Part shown: positions 1-8,257 of the stretch, in pieces
Position numbering within the stretch: position 1 is the first letter of the stretch
Layout of the letters: each line of letters opens with the position of its first letter
NCBI GenBank assembly: GCA_016700175.1
Contig: CP065003.1
Location: 3,544,001 to 3,608,000 of the forward strand
Direction: 5' to 3'
DNA length: 64,000 nt
Origin: Acidobacteriota bacterium
GTDB lineage: Bacteria > Acidobacteriota > Blastocatellia > Pyrinomonadales > Pyrinomonadaceae
Position numbers and translations under genes: made by a program
Notes under the pieces: model-generated
Told to the model about the DNA's origin: nothing
What the model saw: the letters and a program-made list of their open reading frames with translations, nothing else
Databases searched by the model: none

Positions 1-1
1 C

Positions 2-823
2 GAGCTTCCGGGCCGTCCGGCGCTCGAGATCATCGACCAGGGATATCCCAACGGGACGCCGCTCGTGCTTCTGCACGGGGTGACCGATTCCTGCCGCTCG
101 TTCGATCTGGCTATGAAGTACTTTCCGCAGACCGTGAGGGCGATATCCGTTTCCCACAGAGGCCACGGCGGATCGGACAAGCCCGAAAACGGATACACAT
201 CTTCAGAGTACGCCAAGGATCTTCTCGCGCTGCTCGATTTTCTGGGCCTCGAGGCGCCGGTGATCGCCGGTCACTCGATGGGAAGCATGACGGCTTCGCG
301 CTTCGCCTTCGAGAATCCAGGGAGGGTCTCGGGGCTAGCGTTAATCAGCGCGTTCGGTACGTTCGCCGACAAGGTGGGGATACGCGAATTTCTCGAGCAA
401 GGGATACTTCCGCTCGAAGACCCGATCGATCCCGCGTTCGTGCGGGAGTTCCAGGAAAGCACTTTCAGCCGGCCGATACCCGAGCATTTCTTTGAGACGA
501 TCGTCGGTGAAAGCCTGAAGGTGCCCGCAAGGATCTGGAAGGCCGCGTGCAGTTCGTTCTTTGACGACGACGTGTTTGGCCAACTCTCAGGGATAAAGGC
601 ACGGGCGCTCCTGATCTGGGGAGACGAGGACGCGTATTCTTCGCGGAGCGACCAGGAGATCCTTCTGGACGCGATCCGGGGCTCGCGCCTTAAGATCTAC
701 CAGGGAACAGGCCACGCGCCTCACTGGGAGGAGCCCGAAAGGTTCGCGCGCGATGTGGTCAATTTTGTGACGACGGTGGAAGTGACGAAGAAGATCGAGA
801 CAGAGGCAGTGGGCGTGGTCTGA
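2..823 (+). CDS. Alpha/beta hydrolase (5' end outside window)
   Basis: Alpha/beta-hydrolase fold enzyme of unknown substrate. The frame is open to the first base of the window, and the residues before the first Met (ELPGRPALEIIDQG) read as normal N-terminal hydrolase sequence, so the true start lies upstream. Visible motifs are the oxyanion-hole HG (LLHGVTDS), the HRGHGGSDKP strand-turn, the nucleophile elbow GHSMGS (Ser codon near 275), an acid region in IWGDEDAYSS and the catalytic His in GTGHAPHWEEPERF. The layout matches haloperoxidase/lipase-like family members such as those acting on esters or lactones; the sequence does not tell which. A good intrinsic terminator follows. The family is certain; substrate and pathway are unknown. 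Confidence 0.88.
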   Translation, partial: ELPGRPALEIIDQGYPNGTPLVLLHGVTDSCRSFDLAMKYFPQTVRAISVSHRGHGGSDKPENGYTSSEYAKDLLALLDFLGLEAPVIAGHSMGSMTASRFAFENPGRVSGLALISAFGTFADKVGIREFLEQGILPLEDPIDPAFVREFQESTFSRPIPEHFFETIVGESLKVPARIWKAACSSFFDDDVFGQLSGIKARALLIWGDEDAYSSRSDQEILLDAIRGSRLKIYQGTGHAPHWEEPERFARDVVNFVTTVEVTKKIETEAVGVV

Positions 824-855
824 CGTCCCGGTCCCGTGAAAACTGAAGATCGAAG

Positions 856-887
856 GGGGCCGTCTTTCTTTGGACGGCCTCTTTTTC
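856..887 (+). terminator. Intrinsic terminator after the hydrolase
   Basis: A perfect 7-bp stem (GGCCGTC 858-864 with GACGGCC 873-879, extended by G-C/G-T pairs) closes an 8-nt loop and is followed by TCTTTTTCG. It lies 33 nt after the hydrolase stop codon. Confidence 0.85.
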
Positions 888-955
888 GTTTGGACAGCGA
901 AAACAAATCCCAAAGCCAGGCGTAGAGCGTATTGAGGTATCATTGGAGGCCAAAT

Positions 956-1501
956 ATGTTCTGTCCAAACTGTGGAAGAGACAATTCGGCGGAGCTGAAG
1001 TTCTGCGCATCGTGCGGGACCAACCTCGAGGCCATCTCGCAGGCGCTGACCGGGCGCGAGGAAGATATCTTCACGCGGCTCGACACGGGTCTGGATCAGT
1101 TCATCGCTCGGTACACGGAGCGGGTGTTCACGGAGCCCAAGCCGGGCTCCGGCGAGCACAGCGTGGTCCGCTCGTGGCGCCTTCTGGGACAGGCGATCGT
1201 GACATCGCTGATCGACATATTCCTGTTCGTTCTGATGTGGAACATCCTACCGGTTCGTTTCTTCCTACTGCTGATCACGAGCCCGTTCCGGGTGCTTGCG
1301 GAGAAAAACCGGAAAGAGGCAACGGAGAAAGAGCTATACGGAAGCCGGTACGAGGCGCCGGAGTTGAACGATGCCCCGGCCGGCCGGCTCCTTGGGGACG
1401 CGGTCCCGAGCGTGACGGAGGAGACCACGACGAACCTCGGAGGGCATGTGAAGAACCCGAGAGACACCGTACCGGACACGGACAAACTGGAAGATCAATG
1501 A
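956..1501 (+). CDS. Zinc-ribbon membrane protein
   Basis: A 181-residue protein starting with a zinc-ribbon: Cys3, Cys6, Cys17 and Cys20 form two CxxC knuckles (FCPNCG and FCASCG). A charged linker follows, then a hydrophobic stretch at about residues 78-110 that is probably one or two membrane segments, and an acidic Thr-rich tail. The ATG at 956 is chosen over an upstream in-frame ATG (932) because GGAGG sits 6 nt before it and the Cys knuckle begins at residue 3. Zinc_ribbon_2-type proteins of this kind are usually of unknown role. It stands alone between the terminator and a repeat-rich gap. Confidence 0.8.
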   Translation: MFCPNCGRDNSAELKFCASCGTNLEAISQALTGREEDIFTRLDTGLDQFIARYTERVFTEPKPGSGEHSVVRSWRLLGQAIVTSLIDIFLFVLMWNILPVRFFLLLITSPFRVLAEKNRKEATEKELYGSRYEAPELNDAPAGRLLGDAVPSVTEETTTNLGGHVKNPRDTVPDTDKLEDQ

Positions 1502-2027
1502 TCATTAGCCAGCGATCATCGGTGAGCAGTGAGCAGTGAGCGGTGAGCGGTGAGCAGTGAGCAGGGCGGAAACGCGACCGTCAGGGAGCGTGCCCGCGAT
1601 CATCGACCATGCTCATTGACCATTGACCAATCAAAAGCCGCGTAGCGGCGGCAGATCGTCGACTCGTGACGTGTCCGAAGCCCAAGCGTCAGCGAGGGCT
1701 ACCGCGAGTAAGTTCCAAGTTCCAAGTTCCAAGTTCCAGGTTCAAGGTTCAAAGAATGCAGCTGAATCTCGGGATCAATGGTTGGGGAGACGCCGGGCGA
1801 CAGCTGGTGCAGAACCCCGAGCGTCAGCGAGGGGGCAGCGAACGTAGTGAGCAGGGCAGAAACGCGACCGTCAGGGAGCGTGCCCGGGATCATTGGCCAT
1901 TGACCAATGACCACTGAAAAGCCGCGTAGCGGCGGCTCGAGTCCGAAGCCCGAGCGTCAGCGCGGGCTAGCTCGGCAAGTTTCAAGTTCAAGGTTCCAAG
2001 TTCAAAGTCTGTTAAAACGCCTGGTTC
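1502..2027. repeat. Repeat-rich intergenic region
   Basis: 526 bp without a credible gene, built from several repeat types in series. 1521-1564 is a degenerate GTGAGCA heptamer array. 1561-1600 and 1855-1890 are variants of a GACCGTCAGGGAGCGTGCCC hairpin. 1671-1702 and 1941-1970 are copies of the window-wide REP-like element (gtccgaagcc...gcgtcagcg...gggct), with a variant at 1811-1837. CCGCGTAGCGG hairpins lie near 1638 and 1922. 1711-1754 and 1978-2008 are GTTCCAA/GTTCAAG heptamer arrays. TTGACCA-type units lie at 1600-1632 and 1888-1912. Short open frames here simply translate the repeats. Confidence 0.85.
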
Positions 2028-2564
2028 ATGAATCCCACGCCCGAACAGTTCGGAAACTATTTGAATCGCGACCTTTACTTGGTGAGCCTACGTGATTCTG
2101 AAGAGCTGCGAAGGCTCGAACTTACGGGCTCGCGATATTTTGTCTTGCTTATCGTATGGAATTCTGCGGGCGCCGACATCCAAGAACTTTCTCGTGTTGC
2201 TGAGACGGTTCTGAAGAGCGGATGCGTCTATGTCTGTGCTTTTGGAGAGGGTTGCGAAAGGCTTCACGATATATTCGACGAGACTATTGTTGCCTGGGAG
2301 GCGATTCCCGAAGAAAGACCAGTTGACACCGGAAACTGGCCGGAGAGGCACATAATGACCACCTGGCACGAAAAGGAGCCTCCGGAAGACGCTATTTGGT
2401 TCTTCTTGAACAACTCATTCGTCGAGGAGGAGTTATCTGAGGAGTGCCGAGCCGGTGTGGTTATCTCGATTGGGGCGCTTCCGGAACAGGTAAGAACGAT
2501 ACGATCCGCTCTAACCCAACCGGACGAGTTCATCGAGGCATGGCTTGAAGGTAATAAGAACTAA
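2028..2564 (+). CDS. Small acidic protein of unknown function (immunity-like)
   Basis: 178 residues, soluble, acidic, no signal peptide or membrane segment. The middle part (YFVLLIVWNSAGADIQEL, then CVYVCAFGEGCERLHDIFDETIV) looks like an alternating alpha/beta fold. I recall similar uncharacterised DUF7684-type proteins, but that is memory and not a search. It opens a run of small same-strand genes (to about 8065), one of which is barstar-like, so an immunity or toxin-neutralising role is possible. No Shine-Dalgarno is obvious before the ATG, which follows a heptamer repeat by about 20 nt. Confidence 0.7.
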   Translation: MNPTPEQFGNYLNRDLYLVSLRDSEELRRLELTGSRYFVLLIVWNSAGADIQELSRVAETVLKSGCVYVCAFGEGCERLHDIFDETIVAWEAIPEERPVDTGNWPERHIMTTWHEKEPPEDAIWFFLNNSFVEEELSEECRAGVVISIGALPEQVRTIRSALTQPDEFIEAWLEGNKN

Positions 2565-2599
2565 AGCGTCTTGGTGCCGGTTCTTCACCGTAATACCTC

Positions 2600-3256
2600 A
2601 TGAAGGATTCCCTAAAACAAGTAAGGCTATCGGTCGACGAATTCAACGCGAACGGCTTCTTCGTCCTCGCCGACGTGATCGATGAAGAAACGAGAACAAG
2701 GCTGATAGCCGAGCTTCCCCCGATCGAGGAGTCAGGTACCCGTACTTTGCTCGAAAACCAGGCGTTTGCCGAACTGGCGAGAGGGCTGAGAAACTCGGAA
2801 TCGCTAAACAAGACGCTTGCGGGCCTGTCGGCGGTCCAATGCACCTACTTTCGCAAAACGCCGGAGCATAACTGGGCTGTGCGGCTCCACAGGGATCTTG
2901 TGATCCCGGTGAATGGTTCAGGGCCTTGGAAGTCGGCCGGTAAGAAAGAAGGACTCTCAACGGTCAGCGCAGACGTCGAGTTCTTGAACCGTTGTGTCGG
3001 TGTCAGGGTTCATCTTGATGGAGCGCCGAGCGGAGACATCAACGTCGTACCCGGCTCGCATCGGGACCGATCAGAACCGGATGCGACTCAAGCAGTCGCG
3101 GTGCCGGTTGAAAGGCTTGGCGCCCTGGTGATGAAGCCGACACTCTTGCACGGATCATCGAAACTGGCTCAGAGCGCAGGGCAACGCAGGGTCCTGCACT
3201 ATCTGTTCGCACCGGCGGCCCTTCCCGGTAACTTCAGCTGGCACGTTTCGGTATAG
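2600..3256 (+). CDS. Phytanoyl-CoA dioxygenase-like Fe(II)/2-oxoglutarate enzyme
   Basis: 218 residues matching the PhyH-type double-stranded beta-helix dioxygenases. Likely metal ligands are the HxD of LHRDL (His97, Asp99) and His184 in LLHGSSKLAQ; Arg196/197 (GQRRVLH) is placed to bind 2-oxoglutarate. INVVPGSHRD is the typical strand before the distal His. The N-terminus (LSVDEFNANGFFVLADVIDEET) is the usual PhyH opening. The substrate is unknown: the family hydroxylates lipids, amino acids and natural products. It sits among orphan small genes with no pathway partner. Confidence 0.85.
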   Translation: MKDSLKQVRLSVDEFNANGFFVLADVIDEETRTRLIAELPPIEESGTRTLLENQAFAELARGLRNSESLNKTLAGLSAVQCTYFRKTPEHNWAVRLHRDLVIPVNGSGPWKSAGKKEGLSTVSADVEFLNRCVGVRVHLDGAPSGDINVVPGSHRDRSEPDATQAVAVPVERLGALVMKPTLLHGSSKLAQSAGQRRVLHYLFAPAALPGNFSWHVSV

Positions 3257-3307
3257 CGGTACGCGATACCTGTGAACATCATTCTCTCAGAGGCCTCGTA
3301 ATTTTTA

Positions 3308-3757
3308 ATGGACGACATACAGGGACCAGATTTCGTGATATCCAAAGCCGAGAAGAGGCTTATCGAAGATTTTCTCCGTGAGTTGCTGTCGCTCTATCCT
3401 CAGTTAAAGGAAGACGTTGAAGAGTGCGACGGCCTGCTTCACTGTCAGATGTCAGCACTTCAGCGATTTGCGGAGGACCTTTGTGAAGAGAGGAAGCTGG
3501 AAGCGGCTAGAGAGTGCTTCGAGTTTGTTGAGAAATACTTTGTTCAAGCGAAAAGTGATTTGCTGAACGCGATAAACGTGTCGTTTCTGGAATATTTCAA
3601 GTTTTTTCCTGGCCTTTCGGAAGGAGAGTTCAAGGAAGTAATGCCGCCCACCCTCTACCAGGGATATGTCGATATGATCATCTACATGGAGGAACTGGCG
3701 AGAAAGGCCTCGGAACTAGAAAATTCCGAGGACAAGTATCCCGAAGGCTGGAAGTAA
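3308..3757 (+). CDS. Helical DUF7674-like protein
   Basis: 149 residues, almost entirely helical, acidic, cytosolic. The pattern of a short helix ending in YPQLKEDVEECDGLLHCQMSALQRFAEDL followed by ARECFEFVEKYF and NAINVSFLEYFKF resembles what I remember of DUF7674, a family often found singly or beside polymorphic-toxin immunity genes; this is recognition by eye. It lies 51 nt after the dioxygenase and before the barstar-like gene. A REP-like variant (3765-3792) directly follows its stop codon. Confidence 0.72.
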   Translation: MDDIQGPDFVISKAEKRLIEDFLRELLSLYPQLKEDVEECDGLLHCQMSALQRFAEDLCEERKLEAARECFEFVEKYFVQAKSDLLNAINVSFLEYFKFFPGLSEGEFKEVMPPTLYQGYVDMIIYMEELARKASELENSEDKYPEGWK

Positions 3758-3764
3758 GCAACGG

Positions 3765-3792
3765 CAGAACCCCGAGCGTCAGCAAGGGGGCG
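3765..3792 (+). repeat. REP-like element variant
   Basis: Contains CCCCGAGCGTCAGCAAGGGGG, a shortened form of the window-wide palindromic repeat, between two small genes. Confidence 0.7.
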
Positions 3793-3842
3793 GAGATCGT
3801 GCCAACTAGCCCAAAAGGAGTAGCAGGGTAGAACCGACCGCA

Positions 3843-4529
3843 ATGAAAGTGGAGTTCCACATCACTAACTACGACTCGAAACCAACCGACCTCGCTGGGG
3901 AACTGCGAGACTGGCCGGAGTTCGTCGACGGAAGGCGCTACTCGGTGATCCTCGAAAGCGGCGGGGAGGAAGCAAGGGTCTGGAAGGTCGAAGACCCGGG
4001 AGGTTTTCCGACGGTCGTTTGCTCGGGGGTGAGCCGGAGTCCGCTGCTCGATAAACTGCTTGGGCGAGTGGTTCAGGCGCTCGAAGAACACAGCGATGGT
4101 CTGATGATCCACGGTCCAATCGATCTCTCTAAAGAACCGTACGATTTTTCCGAACTTCCAAAGTTGGAGATCGACGGCTACAACATCGGCTCCCTCGAGG
4201 AGTTTTGGGATGAGATCTCAGAGAAGCTCATACCGGGTGTGAGTTGGGGCAGGAATCTCGATGCATTCTGGGACATCCTGAGCGGTCGCTTTGGCACTCC
4301 GGATGAATTCGAATTGGTTTGGAAGAACTCAGATCTTTCGGAAGAGAGGCTGGGTTACGAAGAGACGGTTCGCCAGCTTGAGATCAGGCGCCGGAAATGC
4401 CATCCAACCGCGGTCGAAGACACTGAATACCGGTTGAATCTCGCGCGCGCAGACAAGGGATTCACCGTTTTTGACTGGTTGGCCAATATCGTTCGGGAGC
4501 GTCCCGAGGTAAAACTCACCTTGAAGTAA
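3843..4529 (+). CDS. Barstar-like RNase inhibitor with N-terminal extension
   Basis: 228 residues. About residues 106-228 look like a barstar domain: LEIDGYNIGSLEEFWDEI, the hallmark WGRNLDAFWDILSGRF (135-150) and an acidic helix. Barstar binds barnase-type ribonucleases and blocks the active site. The first ~100 residues (FHITNYDSKPTDLAGELRDW...) are not part of barstar and match nothing I recognise; they may be a second inhibitor-like domain. The stop codon abuts the ATG of the nucleotidyltransferase (TAA|ATG at 4527-4532), so the two are probably cotranscribed. No barnase-type toxin is visible in the window. Standalone barstars also occur as immunity genes of polymorphic toxins. Confidence 0.82.
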   Translation: MKVEFHITNYDSKPTDLAGELRDWPEFVDGRRYSVILESGGEEARVWKVEDPGGFPTVVCSGVSRSPLLDKLLGRVVQALEEHSDGLMIHGPIDLSKEPYDFSELPKLEIDGYNIGSLEEFWDEISEKLIPGVSWGRNLDAFWDILSGRFGTPDEFELVWKNSDLSEERLGYEETVRQLEIRRRKCHPTAVEDTEYRLNLARADKGFTVFDWLANIVRERPEVKLTLK

Positions 4530-5315
4530 ATGCAAACCGAAATCCAATCATCCCTTGACGAGATCGAGAGTACCGAAGGCGTTCGGATTCTCTTTGCCTG
4601 CGAGTCCGGGAGCCGCGCGTGGGGTTTCGAATCGACCGACAGCGATTACGACGTGCGGTTCATTTACGTCCGTCCGCGGGACTGGTATCTCTCGATAGAA
4701 GAGGGCCGCGACGTGATCGAACGGCCGATCGATGATGTTCTGGATGTAAGTGGATGGGACCTGAAGAAGGCGCTGGTGCTGATGAGGAAATCGAATCCGC
4801 CTCTTCTTGAGTGGCTGCGGTCCCCGATCGTCTATCGGAAGGACGATTCCGCGACCGAGAAGCTCAGGTCGATGGCGGACAAATGCTACTCGCCCGTTTC
4901 CTGTTTCCACCATTACCTGTCAATGGCCCGCGGGAACTTCCGTGACTACCTTGAGCGGGAGGATGTGAGGCTGAAGAAATACTTCTACGTGCTACGGCCG
5001 GTGCTCGCCTGCAACTGGATCGAACGGGAGATTGGGCCCGTCCCTATGGAGTTCGAGGCGATGCTGAACGAAGTGATCCCTTCCGGTAACATCAGGAGCG
5101 ACATCGACGATCTGCTCGAAAAGAAGAGATCGTCTGGAGAGCTAGACCGCGGTCCGAGGATACCTTCGATCCACGAATATCTTGAGTCGGAGATCCGGAG
5201 ACTGAGTGAAAAGGAGCCGCCTCCACCGCGAAAAGACGAGTTGACTGGCGAGCTGAATGATCTGTTTCGGGAACTCGTACTTTCTTCGCACCGGTCGCAG
5301 GTTGGAAAGAAGTGA
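4530..5315 (+). CDS. YcgL/RlaP-type nucleotidyltransferase
   Basis: 261 residues. The pol-beta superfamily signature GSRAWGFESTDSDYD (residues 27-41) gives the GS motif and the metal-binding Asp39/Asp41; a helical C-terminal half follows, with YDVRFIYVRPRDWYLSI typical of COG3541 (YcgL, RlaP). These proteins are predicted nucleotidyltransferases linked to RNA repair or to toxin-antitoxin-like functions; the substrate is unknown. It starts at the base after the barstar stop codon and overlaps the next gene at GTGA (5312-5315), so three genes form a tight unit. Confidence 0.85.
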   Translation: MQTEIQSSLDEIESTEGVRILFACESGSRAWGFESTDSDYDVRFIYVRPRDWYLSIEEGRDVIERPIDDVLDVSGWDLKKALVLMRKSNPPLLEWLRSPIVYRKDDSATEKLRSMADKCYSPVSCFHHYLSMARGNFRDYLEREDVRLKKYFYVLRPVLACNWIEREIGPVPMEFEAMLNEVIPSGNIRSDIDDLLEKKRSSGELDRGPRIPSIHEYLESEIRRLSEKEPPPPRKDELTGELNDLFRELVLSSHRSQVGKK

Positions 5316-5872
5316 GACTTGAAGAACCGACCGAGGAACTGCTCTATCTTCTCTCCGGACCAGGCACGATAGAAAGGGCTCAGACGACTTTCATCGACAT
5401 CGCGCCCAAAGAGCGTGAGGGCCTGTGGCGCATTCACTTCGGGATCGCGCACCGCAGGTCGTATCTTAGAGGGGAATACTCACAAGGGAAGATCTCAGAA
5501 TCGCATCCGCTTAGCTTCCTCTATGATGAGAAGCGCGCGAGGATCTCGTTTCATAGTGGACCTTCTGAAGCTGAGGCATTCCTCACAGATCTCAATCGAG
5601 CATTGGACGAATTGTTCGAAGGCTGGATCGATCCGGCGGAGTTGATGAATACATATTTCACCGATCCCACGCACCTTCCTCCGGGAACGAGCGGAGAACT
5701 CATTAGAGGACCAAAAATCGCAATCGAGACAGCTGTGCCGGTTCTCGAGAGACACGGAATGAGATTCAGAGTGTTCGAGTATGATTTCCGTCAGCCAAGT
5801 ATTTGGGTGATGACGCTCGACCGGATGTACGTCGTGGTCGAGGGATTTGCGGTTGAGAGATTGTACGCTTAA
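5312..5872 (+). CDS. Hypothetical protein coupled to the nucleotidyltransferase
   Basis: 186 residues with a GTG start that overlaps the upstream TGA (GTGA), a classic coupled start. The protein is soluble with mixed alpha/beta character (SEAEAFLTDLNRALDELFEGWIDPAELMNTYFT, then a beta-rich C-terminus MRFRVFEYDFRQPSIWVM). I do not recognise the family. Close coupling to the barstar-like and nucleotidyltransferase genes is the only functional clue. Confidence 0.75.
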   Translation: MRLEEPTEELLYLLSGPGTIERAQTTFIDIAPKEREGLWRIHFGIAHRRSYLRGEYSQGKISESHPLSFLYDEKRARISFHSGPSEAEAFLTDLNRALDELFEGWIDPAELMNTYFTDPTHLPPGTSGELIRGPKIAIETAVPVLERHGMRFRVFEYDFRQPSIWVMTLDRMYVVVEGFAVERLYA

Positions 5873-5883
5873 GGTTTGGACCG

Positions 5884-6453
5884 TTGAACAAATACGAAAG
5901 AGACGACCGGCAGCGGCTAGATTTTCAGCTCGCGAAGATCGCGCGGCGGGACAGTCCGCCCGGCTGGGTGAAGTTGCCGAATGTCTGGCTTGAAGGGGTG
6001 GTCGGGATCGGTTTCTCGCGCCGCAAGACGAATCTGCTGCTGGTGGTTACCCACGACGGCCGATACCTCTTAGACTGCGAATCCGGAACCCAGATCGCGA
6101 AGGATCCGGCTCCTTACGAAGGACTAGACGACCACAACCTCAACTGCGAGGGGATCGGTGAGATCGCCGATGAAGATGTCCGGCTTGCGAGCATATGGGG
6201 AGGCGGGCTCTCGCTCTGCAATCGATACGGCGAGACTGCATCGATCGAAACGCCCGAGTGGTCACTCAAGCACCTGATCTTCTGCGACACTCAAAGCGAT
6301 GCTCTTACAGAAGGAAAGCAGGAAGGTTGCTGCGTACTGCTTGTCGATGAAATTCGTTTCTGCGGGTTCTCGTATTGCGGGAATCACCTTGCAGCGGCAT
6401 CGTTTGAGGATGTATATCTCTGGCGGCGCGACGGCCGGAGCGATGCGGACTAA
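5884..6453 (+). CDS. Hypothetical protein, beta-rich
   Basis: 189 residues with a TTG start 11 nt after the previous stop; no better start lies nearby. The sequence (VGIGFSRRKTNLLLVVTHDGRYLLDCESGTQIA, then VRLASIWGGGLSLCNRYGETASIETPEW) reads like a series of beta-strands resembling part of a propeller, with a last strand CGFSYCGNHLAAASFEDVYLWRR. No family was recognised. Position suggests it belongs to the same accessory array. Confidence 0.72.
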   Translation: MNKYERDDRQRLDFQLAKIARRDSPPGWVKLPNVWLEGVVGIGFSRRKTNLLLVVTHDGRYLLDCESGTQIAKDPAPYEGLDDHNLNCEGIGEIADEDVRLASIWGGGLSLCNRYGETASIETPEWSLKHLIFCDTQSDALTEGKQEGCCVLLVDEIRFCGFSYCGNHLAAASFEDVYLWRRDGRSDAD

Positions 6454-6527
6454 CTGTATCTTTAGAATCGGCTTAGAGTCTTACAGAATTCGGGTATCAA
6501 TAGTATGAAAGGAACGGGATTCCTAGC

Positions 6528-7037
6528 ATGAAGTTATCGAAGTGGGACACTCCATTCTTCAATGTTGAGTGGTTAGTTTGTGACCACCTGGTGCGGATAA
6601 ATGGTGAGTTCACGGAAATCTCCGTAACGGAACATCATGTGATCCCCCCGGAACCTATAACAGAGCCAATTGAAGATCCGGTTGAAAGGTTGATAGCTGA
6701 ATCCAGTCCTATTGTCCAAACGGCAGACTCTGTGAACTGGAGGGTTAGGTTTGAGAATGCAATTGCGATGAGGATCGAACCGGAGAGATACAGACACAAC
6801 AAGGAATGGCCGAGACTCGATGAACCAGGCAATAGCTTCATTTTTGAGAACAGCAGCTGGATCGATGAGTTCGCAGAGGAATTTGAGGATTTGGAGCCGG
6901 GTAGCAGGCACTATGTTCTATTCACTTCTCATGAGTTCATTGAGGTGATCTCTCGAAACCCACCTGAGATCACAGACAACCATTCCAACGAGGTGGGCTT
7001 TCTGGCACGGTTACGGAAGACTCTACTGAGGCGGTGA
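6528..7037 (+). CDS. Hypothetical acidic protein
   Basis: 169 residues, cytosolic, acidic, rich in Glu/Pro in the middle (HVIPPEPITEPIEDPVERLI). Predicted beta-strands alternate with one helix (SSWIDEFAEEFEDL). Local base composition is visibly more A+T-rich than the flanking housekeeping genes, consistent with a later arrival. No family recognised. Confidence 0.7.
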   Translation: MKLSKWDTPFFNVEWLVCDHLVRINGEFTEISVTEHHVIPPEPITEPIEDPVERLIAESSPIVQTADSVNWRVRFENAIAMRIEPERYRHNKEWPRLDEPGNSFIFENSSWIDEFAEEFEDLEPGSRHYVLFTSHEFIEVISRNPPEITDNHSNEVGFLARLRKTLLRR

Positions 7038-7137
7038 TCGTGGCCTTAGAGCTAAACAAGAAATTCTCGGTTTGTTTTTAGCGTCATTCTTGCCTCACCG
7101 CGGCTCCGTTCGATCCCTCTCGTAAGAAGCATCCCAA

Positions 7138-7437
7138 ATGAAATACGAAAAGAACGAGATCGAATCCGCTATTAAGGCTTCGCTCGAAGACTGGGAACTT
7201 GAACCGGGGGTCATCGATGACATCGCCTTTCACATGACCGACTGGCTGGACGACCTCGATAAATGGCACCGGTTTTGTTCGGACCCGGCCTCGCTTACGA
7301 ACGAAGAAACCGCGAATCTCCTTATGCAGGTTCTGATCCACGTTCCTCCACACATTGCGGCGGCCAGAAAGCTGATGATGGGTATGGCGATGGAGGACAT
7401 CTTCGGCGTTAACATCTTCGTGGACGAGGAAGAGTAG
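7138..7437 (+). CDS. Small helical hypothetical protein
   Basis: 99 residues, all-helical, acidic. It opens IESAIKASLEDWELEPGVIDDIAFHMTDWLDDLDKWHRF and ends with a short hydrophobic helix and an acidic tail (VNIFVDEEE). No membrane segment is convincing. It has the size and charge of an immunity or antitoxin-like protein, but no family was recognised. Confidence 0.68.
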   Translation: MKYEKNEIESAIKASLEDWELEPGVIDDIAFHMTDWLDDLDKWHRFCSDPASLTNEETANLLMQVLIHVPPHIAAARKLMMGMAMEDIFGVNIFVDEEE

Positions 7438-7801
7438 GATGGATCCGGCATTACGGTTCCGTACTTGAACTGAGCCTCCTCTGCGACTCGGCGCTTCTGC
7501 AGTGAGATCAGAGGGCCCGTCGCTACCGCTCCGGGTACTGATCGGGTTCGTCGCCCAGGTGTCCGAAGCCCAAGCGTCAGCGCGGGCTACCTCTGTAAGT
7601 TCCATGTTCAAGGTTCCAAGAGGCAGAGACACGACCGACAGGAAGCGTGCCTGCGGTCATTGACCAGTGCTCATCGATCATCGACCAATGGGTGGCGTCT
7701 CTGGCGCGTGGTATTGATAGAAACACGACGCACGCAAGACCTTCGGCTTCGAGGTGGAGGAAGCTTGCCTATCATCAGGCGATTCTCTACTTTCTTTCAG
7801 T
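7438..7801. repeat. Repeat-rich intergenic region
   Basis: 364 bp with no good gene. It holds GCCCGTCGCTACCGCTCCGG (7515-7536, inverse copy of the GAACCCGGAGCGCAAGCGACGGGC family), a REP-like copy (7560-7590), a GTTCCAA heptamer array (7597-7620), the ACGACCGACAGGAAGCGTGCC variant (7620-7655) and TTGACCA/TGATCA units (7655-7690). Confidence 0.8.
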
Positions 7802-8065
7802 ATGAAAACGTTTAAGCTCGAAGAAGTCCCGACTGACATTGGCAAACAGATGATCTCGATTCTTAAGGCGGATGGATGGGTGCCAGAGGATGAGTATAAG
7901 AACTTTGACAAGGGAATCGACCGAGATTGGATTACGATGAGGCTCGGAGACGATACCATCGAGTTTTATTGGGACAATTGGACTGAATGGGAGATAAAGG
8001 GCCAGCGCGACATCGTCTTATCCACAAATAGGCGGGCGGAAATTGATCTCGGCCGGAAGTCCTGA
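7802..8065 (+). CDS. Small hypothetical protein
   Basis: 87 residues starting at ATG 7802 (MKTFKLEEVPTDIGKQMI); an in-frame GTG at 7754 would add 16 residues that look non-coding. It is soluble, with a beta-hairpin-like core (WITMRLGDDTIEFYWDNWTEWEIKGQRDIV). This is the last member of the array of small same-strand genes. No family recognised. Confidence 0.65.
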   Translation: MKTFKLEEVPTDIGKQMISILKADGWVPEDEYKNFDKGIDRDWITMRLGDDTIEFYWDNWTEWEIKGQRDIVLSTNRRAEIDLGRKS

Positions 8066-8081
8066 CACCAAACAGAAAGCG

Positions 8082-8212
8082 GTAGCCCTCCCTGACGGTC
8101 GGGCTTCGGACACGGGAACTTAGAACCACGAAGCCGCACGAAGATAAACGAAGCGCGATGATCGATACCTTCGATATCTTCGTGCCGCTTCGTGTGCCTT
8201 CGTGGTTGAATC
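8082..8212. repeat. REP-like element plus CACGAAG inverted-arm repeat
   Basis: 8082-8113 is a reverse-orientation copy of the REP-like element (agccctccctgacggtcggg). 8122-8212 follows as two arms made of CACGAAG units: the left arm reads ACCACGAAGCCGCACGAAG and the right arm CTTCGTGTGCCTTCGTGGTT, so the transcript can fold into a long imperfect hairpin. Confidence 0.8.
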
Positions 8213-8257
8213 TGCCCGTGCTATCTTTTTAGAATTCCAGCTGTTTAGGTAGCACGT

